NCBI GenBank assembly: GCA_037976565.1
Contig: CP137684.1
Span: 18,162,339 to 18,226,338 of the forward strand
Length of the DNA: 64,000 nucleotides
Direction of reading: 5' to 3'
Origin: Mesocentrotus franciscanus
Lineage: Eukaryota > Echinodermata > Echinoidea > Camarodonta > Strongylocentrotidae
Part shown: one piece after another, positions 36,660 through 47,645 of the stretch
How positions within the stretch are numbered: position 1 is the stretch's first letter
Layout of the letters: every line of letters starts with the position of its first letter
Made by a program: the position numbers and the translations under genes
The notes under the pieces: generated by a model
Databases searched by the model: none
What the model was told of the DNA's origin: nothing
Seen by the model: the letters and a program-made list of their open reading frames with translations, nothing else

Positions 36660-36930
36660 TAGAAGGAGAACGAGAACCAGAGGCGGGAGAGGTAGAGGGT
36701 GAGAGAGAAGAAAAAGAGAAGGGCAGAGGCAGAGGGAGACAGAGCAAGAGAATAAGAGGGAGGCAAGGCAAGAGGTCGAGGTAGAGGGAGGCAGAGAGAG
36801 AGGGAGAGGGTAAAAGAGTAGAGAGAGATATATATGCAGAGACAGAGCAAGAGAAGGAGAGGGGCAAAATAAGAGAGGAGAAGGGAAACAGAGCAAGAGA
36901 GAGGAGAAAGAGAGAGATGCAATGGAGAAC
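36660..36930. repeat. GA-rich low-complexity tract
   Basis: Imperfect GAGA/GGCAGAG purine repeats. The complementary-strand ORFs are Leu/Ser/Pro-rich low-complexity shadows. Confidence 0.9.
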
Positions 36931-37315
36931 GATGCATTCAATATATCCAGCATAAATAGAATTTAATATAGAGAAAGAGAGAAGTATAGACAAGTAAACA
37001 ATTCTATGTCCACGGGAGAGACGTAAACATGCATATACCTTGGGCTGAATAACTGGAAAAAGTAAAAACGTCTGGGAAGGAGACTAGCAAGGTGATTTGA
37101 TATTGTAGCAGAGTTGGGAGATACACCCTATATTAGGTTTAATACCAGATTTCCCATAGGGTTGTACTCAAACGATTGACATTCTTCTCCCATAGATATA
37201 ACACGCAAAATTAGGCATTTTATTACATTGTTTGTGATTGTATATGATAATATGTTATAATAGTCGAAGAAGATCATAAAATCAAATTTAAAACGACGGC
37301 AAAAAAAAAAAAAAA

Positions 37316-37390
37316 TGACCCACCAGGAATCGAACTTGGGTCGCCGGAATGGGAGGCAAGTGCTATGACCACTATACCAAAATAATCCAC
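37316..37390 (-). tRNA. tRNA-like sequence (Gly-type, probably pseudogene)
   Basis: On the minus strand: A-box-like TGGTATAGTGGTCATAGC, an anticodon-arm region with CCC, B-box GTTCGATTCC, then a T-run of about 14 (plus-strand A-run 37,301-37,315) that would stop Pol III. The anticodon stem does not pair cleanly and the 5' acceptor strand does not match TGGGTCA, so it is more likely a pseudogene or SINE head than a working tRNA gene. Confidence 0.4.
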
Positions 37391-38576
37391 ATAGACATTA
37401 CACGTGAACGGAAAATGGAATTCTCAAATCTCACTTTGCAAGTGAAATATGAGCATGATCCCGGCATCTGATCGAAAAATAAAGGGCACACTTGTGATAG
37501 CTTATTGTCTCAGCTACAACATACTCAAAGCTCAGCAAAAACAAAACTAAAACGACGGAGATATTGCTCGCGAAAGACGGAATGTAGAATCCAGTTTTGA
37601 GAAAAGTCATGTCCCATAGAGAATACACGCAAAATGTGAAAAATTGACATGCCTCCTTTAATCGCAAAAATACGCCATGATGCCTTTGTCAAAATGAAAA
37701 TCGTGGTGACTGCATTTGTAGAGAATTGTCTCAGCTAGAACATATCAAAATTTGGAAGAAAATCGATCAATATTTACAGAGATACAATCAATTTTCCAAA
37801 AATATGCTGACGTCATAATATGCAAATTGAAATTTTGAGTTCGGAGGCCATTATGATGACGTCATGAGTTAATTGAGGGTCAAATGAGACATGAAATCAT
37901 ATCTCCGACTCATAATCTATCCAAATATGAAAAAAATTGGGAGTTCCCATCCATTCTGAAGAGTTGCAATGAATTTTGTATAGGCATGTTTTTGCCCATA
38001 TATGCTATGTATTACAAGAGCTCGCTCATCTTGTTATTACTGGTCAATAAGAGATAAATATGGTATCAAATTGTTTGAAAAAATATGGGAAATATCATGA
38101 AAGAAAAAAAAATGGCGATTTTATGTTGTGTAATGGTGTTACGCGCGAAAACGCACGCGCATGTGCGTGTGCGCGTTTTTTTGCGAAATGCTTAAAATGG
38201 CCTGAAACGTATCCAAAATTAATTTGAGACGATTTGAGCATTTTGAAATTTTGCGCGCGCACTGACGCGCGGACGTACGCATGTGCGCGCGTTTTTTGAC
38301 CTGAAATAACCGGACAGATATTGACCTTAATCATGATAAATATGAATAAGAAATGACTTTCCGTTATGAAGATATGATCATGAGTTGAAAGTACCAAAAA
38401 AAAACACAAAATGGCGCCTGGATGACGTCATGAAGACTTGATGACCTTGAAAATGTTCCTGTCACGTCTCATGACAATGACCTATGACTAGGCCAAAATT
38501 GAAAGAAATTGACATAACCGATCTTGAGTTATCGTCTGAACAAAAAAGTGCGGAGAAATAAAAATAAATAAATAAA

Positions 38577-38753
38577 GAAAGAAAATTCTGACGAAAACAA
38601 TAGGTGATCTGTCGTTGACAGACCACCTAATAAAGAAAAGAAAATTCTGACGAAAACAATAGGTGATCTGTCGTTGACAGACCACCTAAATAAATAAAGA
38701 AAGAAAATTCTGACAAAAACAATAGGTGATCTGTCGATTCCGACAGACCACCT
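38577..38753. repeat. Triplicated terminal hairpin (59-63 bp units)
   Basis: Three direct copies of GAAAATTCTGACGAAAACAA followed by the hairpin AGGTGATCTGTC...GACAGACCACCT. The last copy forms the right end of the element. Confidence 0.9.
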
Positions 38754-38757
38754 AATT

Positions 38758-39162
38758 AGGTTAAAAATCGCACTATTCATTTAGGCTATTTTATGTGGTT
38801 ATGCAGTTGTAGTATTTGTTTTCATTTGTTGTTTTTAAATACAAGTGCGAACAAATTTGGGGATTCCTATATTCATTTTGTACTACAAATAGCACGTTGT
38901 CAACCAGCAGGTCAAACCAGGCCCCTCGAGCTTCAGCATGCTTACTAGCCTCTTCCCAATCTGCTGAAGCTACATTTGGGGATCAGTACCTTTGTTTTAT
39001 CATCCTCATAACATTAAGTAATGGTAACAAACAAGCAACCCTTAATAAAATACCCGATATACACTTAGTGTGTTTGTGTGGACCACAAAGCAAGGATGTT
39101 TTTTGGTACATCATATGGTCATTGTTTCACTGGAAAAATTAGGATACGAGGTCCTGGGTAAA
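38758..39162. other. No gene recognised
   Basis: One plus-strand ORF of 108 codons (38,816-39,142) has no recognisable domain and AT-rich codon use; probably chance. Confidence 0.5.
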
Positions 39163-39678
39163 TTTGTTTAAAGGTAATGTAAAGTTTTGGGAAATTTTGA
39201 AAATTGGATGGATAGTAATTCTTTAAATTTTGATATATTTGGATGCCCCTGTGGATGTATTATAAGCACCAGAAAATTTAGCCCCTAACACACTTCTGCT
39301 TTCGAGCAAATTGCAAAATTAAAATTTACCGGTGCTCCCGGTAAACTTCAAATATTTCAAATAGCGCCTAAGGCCATTCCATGGTATATGCGACCATGAC
39401 AATCTCGGAATATGCAGTGCTGATATATAATTTCCAAATGGGAATAGCAAATCGGTCGATTGCTGTCAAGAAACATTGTTTTAAAGCTAAAGTAATATCA
39501 GTCTGGAGTGGGCGCTATACAACATGAAGAGTTTATAATTTACAATTTCATCACTTTAGAATCGATTTCAACCGCGACAACGATCATTGAATATTGTAAA
39601 ACCGCATATGCTTCCAATATGTTCATTTGAACCAAATTCATGACCCCATACTAAAACTTTGTATTACCTTTAAACAAA
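39163..39678. mobile_element. MITE of about 510 bp, TTTAAAGGTAAT type
   Basis: Left TIR TTTGTTTAAAGGTAATGTAA and right TIR TTACCTTTAAACAAA are inverses; similarity extends about 29 bp. The interior has a GGTGCTCCCGGTAAA word. A diverged, partly deleted relative with the same word lies at 56,036-56,345. Confidence 0.75.
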
Positions 39679-40158
39679 AGGATATCATTTAGTTCCAATA
39701 ATGTAAAATAGGGTGAGAGTCAGGATATAATACATTCCCTGGAAAGAATAGGACTCAGAAGTAGCATGTGCTTTGTTAAAACTTTGGGGAAAAAGGTAAT
39801 GTAAAATATACATAAGTTTGAATTTGTAATAATTTAAAGTAGCAGATGAGGCTCTTTGAGCTAATTAGTTGACCTTCAATGTTATAATCTGTAGACATAG
39901 TGAATTACATATTATTTTTTTTAAGGCATTAAATCTGAGGTGCACGGCCCTACGTGTTATCAGTGTTTGTGATATGGTGTAATATTGAAGCCCTAAAAAA
40001 AAATCGCGCTTCAAAATTATCAAGAAGTGCCTCAAAAAAGTAAAAATCTTTGAGTGACCGGTTTTACCATACTCGTTTTCCCCAATATACTGTAGTGTTA
40101 TGAAAACCGTTAGGAAAACGCAAAATTTGGTTTCGATTTCCAATCATAAATATCTTAA
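39679..40158. other. No gene recognised
   Basis: AT-rich flank of the Harbinger locus. The 92-codon minus-strand ORF here has no recognisable domain. Confidence 0.5.
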
Positions 40159-40573
40159 TAATGTTCACACCGACGCCGAATGTCGCGCTTTAAATCGGCG
40201 ATCAATTCGGCGTCATTTTTGTTTACTTTTCAAAAAATCTCACGATCTCCTCAGATATGTTATGCTCTGATAAGCTCTGATACGCTCTGATACGAAGTTC
40301 GTTCCCGCTTTGGGCGACAAATTATTTCCCGAATCGCTACGGCTTCTCACGCTTTGATGCCGATTGATCAGGATTTGTTACGCATTAAATCACGCTTTGA
40401 TATGCTTTAATACTCTTTGATAAGCTTTGATGCGCTTATCACGCTTTAAATAACGCTCTGATACGATTATCAAGCTCTCTTGTGCATTGATAGGCTCTGT
40501 TAAGCTCTGTTACGCAATGAAAAATTTCGAGATTCTGATTGCATCCCGCCTCTGATCCAGAGCATATATAAAG

Positions 40574-41618
40574 ATGCAGCAGATACACGAAATCATTGCA
40601 TCTTTGGCAGAAGAACAAGATATGGAAGTTCAAGATGTACCAGAGTATGAACCATCTTATGAAGTAGACATGACCTTTGTCTCCCTGCTCTATAACTACA
40701 TCCTAGCCCTCGAGGCGGAGGAGAGAGAGGAAGAACAGCAAAGACAAGAGGAGGTTGAACTACCAGCAGGAGGGAGAAGACCATTCATCAGGAGCTGCTG
40801 GACCAGGCCATGGCTCACTGAAGAAAGAAGACAGCAGTACGGCCAGTACACTAGCCTCCTGGACACACAACTGAGATTAGAGGACCCTGTTGCCTTCAGA
40901 AACTTCACCAGAGTGACCCCTGAGGTGTTCGATGAGATCCTGGAGAGAGTGGCACCAGTCATCCAGAAGCAAGAGACTAACTACAGGCACCCTTTGTCAG
41001 CTGGCCTCAAACTGGCAATCACCTTGAGACATCTGGCCACTGGGGACAACTACAGATCACTGGCATATGGTACGTTTCAGATGTGGTATCTCAACCATAT
41101 CAGAGATGATTCCAGAAGTGTGCAGGGCCATTGTAGAGGCGTATAAAGATGATGTCTTCAACATACCTACCACCCCTGAAGCATGGAGCACCCTTGCCCA
41201 GCAGTTTGAACAGAGATGGAATGTCCCCCATGCAATTGGTGCCTTGGATGAAAAGCACATAGCCATTAAGAAGCCACAGGCAGTCTCTACCACAACTACA
41301 AGGGGTTCTTCTCCATACCACTGCTGGCATTGGTAGATGCAGAGTACAAGTTCATCTGGATTGAGCTGGGAGGTAAAGGACACATGTCTGACTCCCAGAT
41401 ATTCACAGACTCTGAGCTCTTCGAATGCCTAGAAGATGGGTCCATAGGGCTGCCCCACCATGCCCTCTCCCTGGAGAAAATCAGCCTGATATTCCCTACT
41501 TCATCCTGGGTGACGATGCTTTTGCCCTGAAGAGCTACATGATGAAGCCATACAGTAGAAGAGGGATGACAGATGAACAGAGGATCTGCAACTACAGGAT
41601 CTCAAGGGGGAGAAGAGT
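40574..41618 (+). pseudogene. Truncated Harbinger transposase (outer copy)
   Basis: Near-identical at the DNA level to the intact minus-strand transposase at 47,646-49,055, from the same TATA box and ATG up to codon 349. It is broken by an extra 4 bp at the LAYG position (about 41,070), a loss of 7 bp after IKKP (about 41,276) and a loss of 1 bp in a C-run near 41,455. The first catalytic Asp is present, in ALDE instead of ALDG, as is the GDDAF Asp. The sequence ends just before the catalytic Glu, where it meets promoter DNA of the accessory gene. Cannot encode an active enzyme. Confidence 0.9.
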
Positions 41619-42485
41619 GCCAATCGTAACAAAGCGTGACAGAGCCTGACAAAGCGTGTCAATCCTTGATGAAAGCGTGGAAAATCGTGTCAATCCTTGG
41701 TGAAAGCGTGGGAAAACGTGTCAATCCTCGGTGAAAGCGTGGGAAAGCGTGTCAAGTCTTGATGCCAGATCTTATCAAATCTTGAGACATCTTAACAAAG
41801 CGTGTCAATTGGTGACAGAGCGTACAAAGTGGGGTCACCGCTTTGAACCAAGCTCTGTTAAACTCTGTTAAGCTTTCCTACGCTTTGAGCAAAACTTTGA
41901 TAAGCTTTGTGACGCTTTGATAAGCTTTAATACGCTCTCCCCGCTTTACGCAATTCGTGACAGATCGCCTTAAATTTTTAAACAGTTTATGCACAGTTCA
42001 CACCGACGCCGAATTGATGGCGAATTAAATCGGCGAGCAAAGCGGCGGCAAAGCGTAACAAAGCTTAATTAAAGCGTAAAGACCGTAATAGAGCGTGAGA
42101 AAGCTTTGAGCAATTCGGGACATTCGGCAAGAGCGCCAAAATTTTTAAACTGTTTAAAAATTTGAGGCGATCTGTCACGAATTGCGTAAAGCGGGGAGAG
42201 CGTATTAAAGCTTATCAAAGCGTCACAAAGCTCATCAAAGTTTTGCTCAAAGCGTAGGAAAGCTTAACAGAGTTTAACAGAGCTTGGTTCAAAGCGGTGA
42301 CCCCACTTTGTACGCTCTGTCACCAATTGACACGCTCTGTTAAGATGTCTCAAGATTTGATAAGATCTGGCATCAAGACTTGACACGCTTTCCCACGCTT
42401 TCACCGAGGATTGACACGATTTTCCACGCTTTCATCAAGGATTGACACGCTTTGTCAGGCTCTGTCACGCTTTGTTACGATTGGC
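41619..42485. repeat. Large inverted repeat across the nested junction
   Basis: Left arm 41,619-41,989 (outer copy) and right arm 42,146-42,485 (inner copy) are inverse copies of the same accessory-gene promoter region, separated by the 156-bp terminal segment of the inner element. The left arm has one more 31-bp unit (GTGTCAATCCTTGGTGAAAG type), which explains its 31-bp greater length. Confidence 0.9.
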
Positions 42486-42542
42486 AAGCTCTTTCACGCG
42501 CTCTCACGCTCTCCCACGACACACACGCTCTGTCACCATCCC

Positions 42543-42550
42543 TATAAATA
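42543..42550 (+). promoter_or_regulatory. TATA box of the accessory gene
   Basis: TATAAATA lies 90 bp before the ATG at 42,640, leaving room for a start site about 30 bp downstream and a short leader. Confidence 0.6.
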
Positions 42551-42639
42551 CCGCTGGGACTCGAGTTCTTCTAATTCCAATTGTCCCAGTGAAAGAAGTT
42601 CTAAATCTGGTGAACCCTAAATCTACTATAAAGTAAAAT

Positions 42640-44111
42640 ATGGGACCCAAGAGAGGTCGAGACACAACCAGGAAGAACCAGAGAGGGGGACGCAGAGGCC
42701 ATGTCGTTGAGATCCAGAGGGCTAGATCTCCAACTCCACCGCAGCCAGAAGAAGACATACTGGTGCCAGAGCAGCCACAGCCTGTCATAGAGTCTGGGGA
42801 AGATCAGCCTGTCATAGAGTCTGGGGAAGATCTCCCAGAAATCCCACCAGTTCCAGCAGCCCGTAAAAGCGTAAGAATAAGCCATATTATTATGCCCAGC
42901 TGACAGAGGCTCAGAAGGAAGAGTTGATTGATTGGTTAAAACAGAACCCGTGCATCTACTCCAAGAGGCTGACTGAGTACAAAGACGCACCCCAAAAAGA
43001 GAAGCTATGGGAAGACAAAGCCAAAGCGATGGGTTTGGAGGTGGCAGCCCTGCAAACCTTCTACAAATCAAACAGAACCCAACTGAGCCGCCTGAAGAAG
43101 AGTGTTGGGAAGTCAGGTGATGGTACAGATGTTCTAGAGGACCTGTCTGCTACTGATCGATGGATCTGGGAAAACTTCTCCTTTCTGAAGGATCACATCG
43201 AGACAGTTGAACACAGAAACGTCGTCAGCATCCATGGCACAACTGGGAGGGTAGCAGGCAGGACAGCACCAACATCCACAGCTACTGGGTCAGCAGCAGC
43301 AGTACCACCTACAGCAGCCTCCAACATCCAGTCAGACTCTGGGTCAGAGTCACAGTCTACAGACCCCTCCTCTCGAAGACACTACACAGAGAGTGCTGAC
43401 CTCAAACAAACTCTGATGGAGTACATTTCTGGTTCCAAGAAAGTGGGTTCCTCCCCCTTTGCCAGACATATAGACGAGGGACTCGCTGAGCTTCCCAGCG
43501 ACATCAGACGCACAACACAGATGAGTTGATGGCCGTTCTCCACGAGGGGCAGAAACAGGCTGAAGAGCGCCAGGAGATGCAGCAGCAGGTGCCAAGTACA
43601 CTGCAGCCTACCTTCCCACAGCAGCAGCAACAGGTCGCCCCTTCCAGCCACACCCTCAGCCGTACCTTTCCAGCTCCACCAGCAGGCATGACCCCTCCAG
43701 ATTGATGTCACAGAATCACCAATGGCAGCCTCCACCATCCCAGTGGCCAACCCAGATGACAGGACAACAGACCAGTCTCTGGCGCTCCCAGGACCCTCAG
43801 TTCATGAGTTCACAGCTCCCTGCCATGTACTCACAACCATCATTGAGATCCTCCGTCCTCATGGACCTGGACACGGGAACAACACGTCCCGTCTCACCCA
43901 TACCAAGATCATCCATCCCTTCACTGCTACCAGCTCCCAAGGGTATGGTGCTGCTGCTACTGCCGCTGCTGACAAGACCACTGACTCCCTGAATCTGACT
44001 GACATGGTCAACAGAGCCATTACCGCTGCAGGTATCTCCACCAGGCCACCATCTCCTGTGACTCCTCTGGGAACTCCTCCAGGACCGGAAGATGACACCA
44101 CCAAGAAGTGA
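42640..44111 (+). pseudogene. Harbinger accessory MADF/Myb-SANT-like protein, frame-broken
   Basis: The second gene of PIF/Harbinger elements, a DNA-binding partner thought to help import the transposase and bring it to the ends. Pieces in order: basic N-terminus (42,640 to about 42,866) with a repeated QPVIESGED; MADF/Myb-SANT-like domain (about 42,905-43,095) with ELIDWLKQNPCIYSKRLTEY, DKAKAMG and a basic end; Ser/Thr-rich linker; Gln-rich segment with a QQQQQ run; Pro-rich end finishing TPPGPEDDTTKK. The frame changes at about 42,866 (A-run, looks like one base lost), about 43,519, at or before 43,704 and again near 43,930. Introns do not explain the shifts, since no GT/AG pairs sit at them. 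Decay or assembly error is possible. Confidence 0.75.
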
Positions 44112-44232
44112 ATTCAGTGACTTTTAATTTTTTTATGCTACATGTACTATTGATATTTTGATGTTATAATATTTGTCTGTACATTGTATTATGTATGATA
44201 AGACAAAGAAGGATTTTTGTTTGTTACAATGT

Positions 44233-44420
44233 TTTGGAAACATTAATAATAATGTTTGCTTTGAAAGTTGTATATGTGTTATATCAAGTTGGATATATTA
44301 TTATAATGATTTGGAAACATTAATAATAATGTTTGCTTTGAAAGTTGTATATGTGTTATATCAAGTTGGATATATTATTATGATTTGGAAACAGTGATTA
44401 TAATGTTTGCTTTGAAAAGT
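44233..44420. repeat. Tandem repeat of about 75 bp, 2.5 copies
   Basis: TTTGGAAACATTAATAATAA recurs at 44,233 and 44,310, and in altered form at 44,384 (spacings 77 and 74), 3' of the accessory gene and inside the Harbinger element. Confidence 0.85.
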
Positions 44421-46600
44421 TTAAATGTATCATATCAAAGGTTCAAAACCACTAAATATGTACAATTCAGTGAAATACTTGTCGCAATAGTTTTACCAAA
44501 GAAAAAATAAAGCAATGACCGATTATCGAAAGTTGCCGGTAAAAGTTTTCTTTATTACATTGTTAACTTGAACTGCCAAAAATTTGAACATCCAATTATG
44601 ATTATTTCGGAAGTTACGCATTCATAAAGATGGTAAACCCGCCAAAAACAGAATGTCGCAAATCAATAAGTTTGCCGATATGTTTATGTAATGCAAATTA
44701 AAGCACGATCTTTTCTTATTAAAACTTGTTCTAAAACGAATTAAGCCATATGCCTACATGTTAAAATAAAAATAATTATAATTGAAAACTATTCAATTTA
44801 ATTATTTTACAAATCAAATTTGTCGCAAAAGCCTGTGAAACATACGTTACCATGATTTCAAGTCTTCCTTTAAATAATTCCCCGGGCATCCAAAGTATGA
44901 TAGGTGCGCCTTCTTGTGATTATCATTGTTGTGTTTATAGAGTAGTGTGTCATGCGTTAGTTTTACTCTCAATCTAAAATCGTGAGAAAGCTGTCTATAT
45001 ACGTAACCTCATTTGAATTGTTCATATTTCTGTATTTTGTTACTAAATTGCCCAAATCATGCGTCATTTTTGCTTAAAACGTACAGATTTCTTGGCACAT
45101 TATTGGTTAATTAATAAAAGTCGTAATAGCCATGAGTAATAATCATAAAGCACTATGCTGATGTTTGCATTTTTAACATTTTATAGGCTTGCGGTGATTT
45201 CTTTCAATTTTTTTTACACTTATGCCTGATACCTTATTGATGAAAACTTTAATATGCTGAACACTATAAGTGCTGACCAGTTTGTGCACTTACGCTGTCT
45301 GCTATTGTTTTATCGATGTATCATTCCTTTTTAATGCCCTTTTGAATGCATCTCCACTTTCTAGTGCACTAATATTTCAATCTGGAAACGTTTGAAACAT
45401 ACGTTACCATTGTTTATATAGCACACACTGATACATTTTTTGGGTTCTTGATAATTCCTTTTGTGACTCTTATGTAAATGCATTCCTTTGGTTTTAAACC
45501 TGTTTAAAACCAAAGGAATGCATTTACATAACAGTCACCTTAACAGGTAATTTTGCAGTGAAACTCATTATATTCAGACAAAATACACTCTTAAAATTTA
45601 AAGATTTTATTCCAATTTTCGATTTTAGGCTAAATGTATACACTGTAAGGACAATGACATCAGACAATTAAACAAATCTACTTCCAGAAGTACTGAAGGT
45701 CCTGCAACATTGATACTCTTGTTATTTAGTAGAAGTCTTAAAATTTATCTTCTGTTTAGAGTTTAATATATGTAACATACGTGACTCATATGCGTAACAA
45801 ACGTTACCAAGGTTTAAACAGTCACTATTTCTTTTGTCATATGGTGACAGAGATTCTTTGAGAATATGTGTAAGACAAATCCATCTAAAAGCATTTGGCA
45901 GTTATCCGTAAGTTTTATGTGTACGAATCAGAATAATATAAGGAACAGTCTAACTTTACATAGTTAACAACCTCCATCATATCTATCAATATCTTAATTC
46001 ACGGTTACAGTAACTCATCAAATGAATGAAAAATATAGTAGACACATTGAAATAAGAATGGTCATATCTTCGAAACTATCCAACAAAAGAAGGATAGTTG
46101 CATTATCCATTCCTTAACAGAATGATTATGGTCAAAGAAAAATAAGCGCAGTAACGTAAGTTACAGAGGTAAAATTTGCATGTTCAGCTTCAAATTTCAG
46201 AAAAATAAAAAGTTTGCAACATTTCTTGCCCATATTTTTTTTAGTTGAAATTCAGTGTATCCTCTTGCATTTTTTCGTTGTCAGAATGGTTTTGAGAAGT
46301 CACGAAACCCGAATTGTACATTTTTAATGGTTTTGGGCCTAAAGTTGGATGCATTATTTTGAAAAAAATTGTAAAAACTGATAAATACTTTGTTTTGTTA
46401 AGTTTGATGCTTTTTGTACATAGTGATAACATGTTCCATTTAATAGTAAAAGAGAATATGTTAAATTAAAAAAAAATGCATTTTATTATAAAATGTAATT
46501 AAAAAAAATAGAAGATATTAAACTAAAATTATGTGAACAATACAAAATACACACAAATCCCCCAACCAAAAGAAAAGAAAATAAAACAAAAGAAATAAAA
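44421..46600. other. Non-coding middle of the Harbinger element
   Basis: AT-rich. The phrase AACATACGTTACCA or close variants recurs near 44,838, 45,397 and 45,775, and a long hairpin lies at 45,463-45,538. No ORF with a recognisable domain. Confidence 0.6.
45463..45538. repeat. 76-bp near-perfect hairpin
   Basis: 37-bp arms with one mismatch and a 2-nt loop; left arm begins GTGACTCTTATGTAAATGCA. Too tight a loop for a typical animal microRNA precursor, so more likely a small palindromic repeat. Confidence 0.9.
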
Positions 46601-46603
46601 ATA

Positions 46604-47007
46604 CAGAGTGTCCTACAAAAAAACGCCCGTCACACTTCCGGTCCGAAATGCGCAACAATTTTGATATCATTGGAAAGAGCAACATTTTATAAGTAACTGA
46701 CCAAAACATCACGAAATATAATTTGGTAGTTTTTATTTTATTACACTTTTTGCAAAGGGATGCAAGCAATAAAATCATGTACTTTTAATAATTTGCCCAT
46801 AGGCCCTACAGTTAAGGATTCGTTCAGCCTGATTTTTACCGCTTACAGACCTTTGCAAGAAGTATTATAACACAAAAACTACTGAATGTGATTTTGGGAT
46901 TTTTGGATCAGTTACTAAATGAAGAGTTGGTCTCTTCAATGGTACAACAAATACTGCCCATAAACGACCGGAAGTGTACCGGGCGTTTTTTTTTATGGGA
47001 CACCCTG
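46604..47007. mobile_element. Mariner/Tc1-type MITE
   Basis: 404 bp, with left end CAGAGTGTCCTACAAAAAAA and right end TTTATGGGACACCCTG as inverted repeats, extending inward to CGCCCG/CGGGCG. TA flanks each side (46,602-46,603 and 47,008-47,009). The CAGGGTGTCCCA-type end and TA target are typical of IS630-Tc1-mariner elements. No transposase. It is nested inside the Harbinger element. Confidence 0.85.
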
Positions 47008-47213
47008 TATAAAACATAATAAAATAGAAAAGGCAATAGAATAAAAAATAAATAGAAAAACTCTGTTGAAAACTTAGTATTCTGAGTTTTTCAAAAAGTT
47101 TTTTTTCTATTTATTTTTCTATTATATTTCATTTTTAATTTTATAATGTTTTATATTTTATTTCCTTTGGTTTATTTTCTTTGTTACAATAAGGGTTATT
47201 TATCTCACATATA

Positions 47214-47259
47214 AAATTGATTTTCTTACTAATTTTTTAATTAGTAAGAAAATCAATTT
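47214..47259. repeat. 21-bp-arm palindrome
   Basis: Perfect arms starting AAATTGATTTTCTTACTAAT with a 4-nt T loop. Just upstream, at about 47,040-47,130, is a looser A/T inverted repeat. Confidence 0.85.
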
Positions 47260-47645
47260 GTAATAATAATTTGTAATAATCAATTTAACAAAAAATTGCG
47301 TATTTTAAAGATCTTTTATCGCACATATCTAAATTTCAAATTCTACAACTTGATTTCTTTAAATTTTCACTCCTGATTTACAATAGTAGTATTATCTGAT
47401 TTTTCATGGGAAAAAATCAATAAAGTCTGTATTTATATTATTTACAAGCAGATGAAATACATAACAACAACAATAACATCAATAATAATAACATCTTCAC
47501 AAGTACACATAATACAAAAATTATTTCAAACTTATATTAAAAATAAACAAAGTGTGCATATGGGAGAATGTTCTTATTTCCAGACACACAAGTCTTTATC
47601 TTCATCATCTGCTTCTGACGATATCTGAGCCACTCCTTTCTTAAC

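Larger units (their letters stand above)
36442..38753. mobile_element. 2.3-kb TIR element with AATT flanks, no transposase
   Basis: Left end AGGTGGTCTGT and right end ACAGACCACCT are perfect 11-bp inverted repeats. AATT lies outside each (36,438-36,441 and 38,754-38,757), a possible 4-bp target duplication. The interior holds a diverged direct repeat (36,472-36,600 and 37,727-37,850, sharing TATGCTGACGTCATAATATG), a GA-rich tract (36,660-36,930), a tRNA-like block (37,316-37,390) and an alternating purine-pyrimidine stretch (38,140-38,300). No coding signal, so it would be non-autonomous. Superfamily not recognised. Confidence 0.5.

Noticed and set aside
36504..36993. Overlapping ORFs of 96-149 codons on the minus strand
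   Set aside because: They are translations of the GA/CT-rich tract, Leu/Ser/Pro-rich in all frames, with no domain.
45463..45538. MicroRNA precursor
   Set aside because: A nearly perfect stem with a 2-nt loop is unlike animal microRNA hairpins; a small palindromic repeat is more likely.
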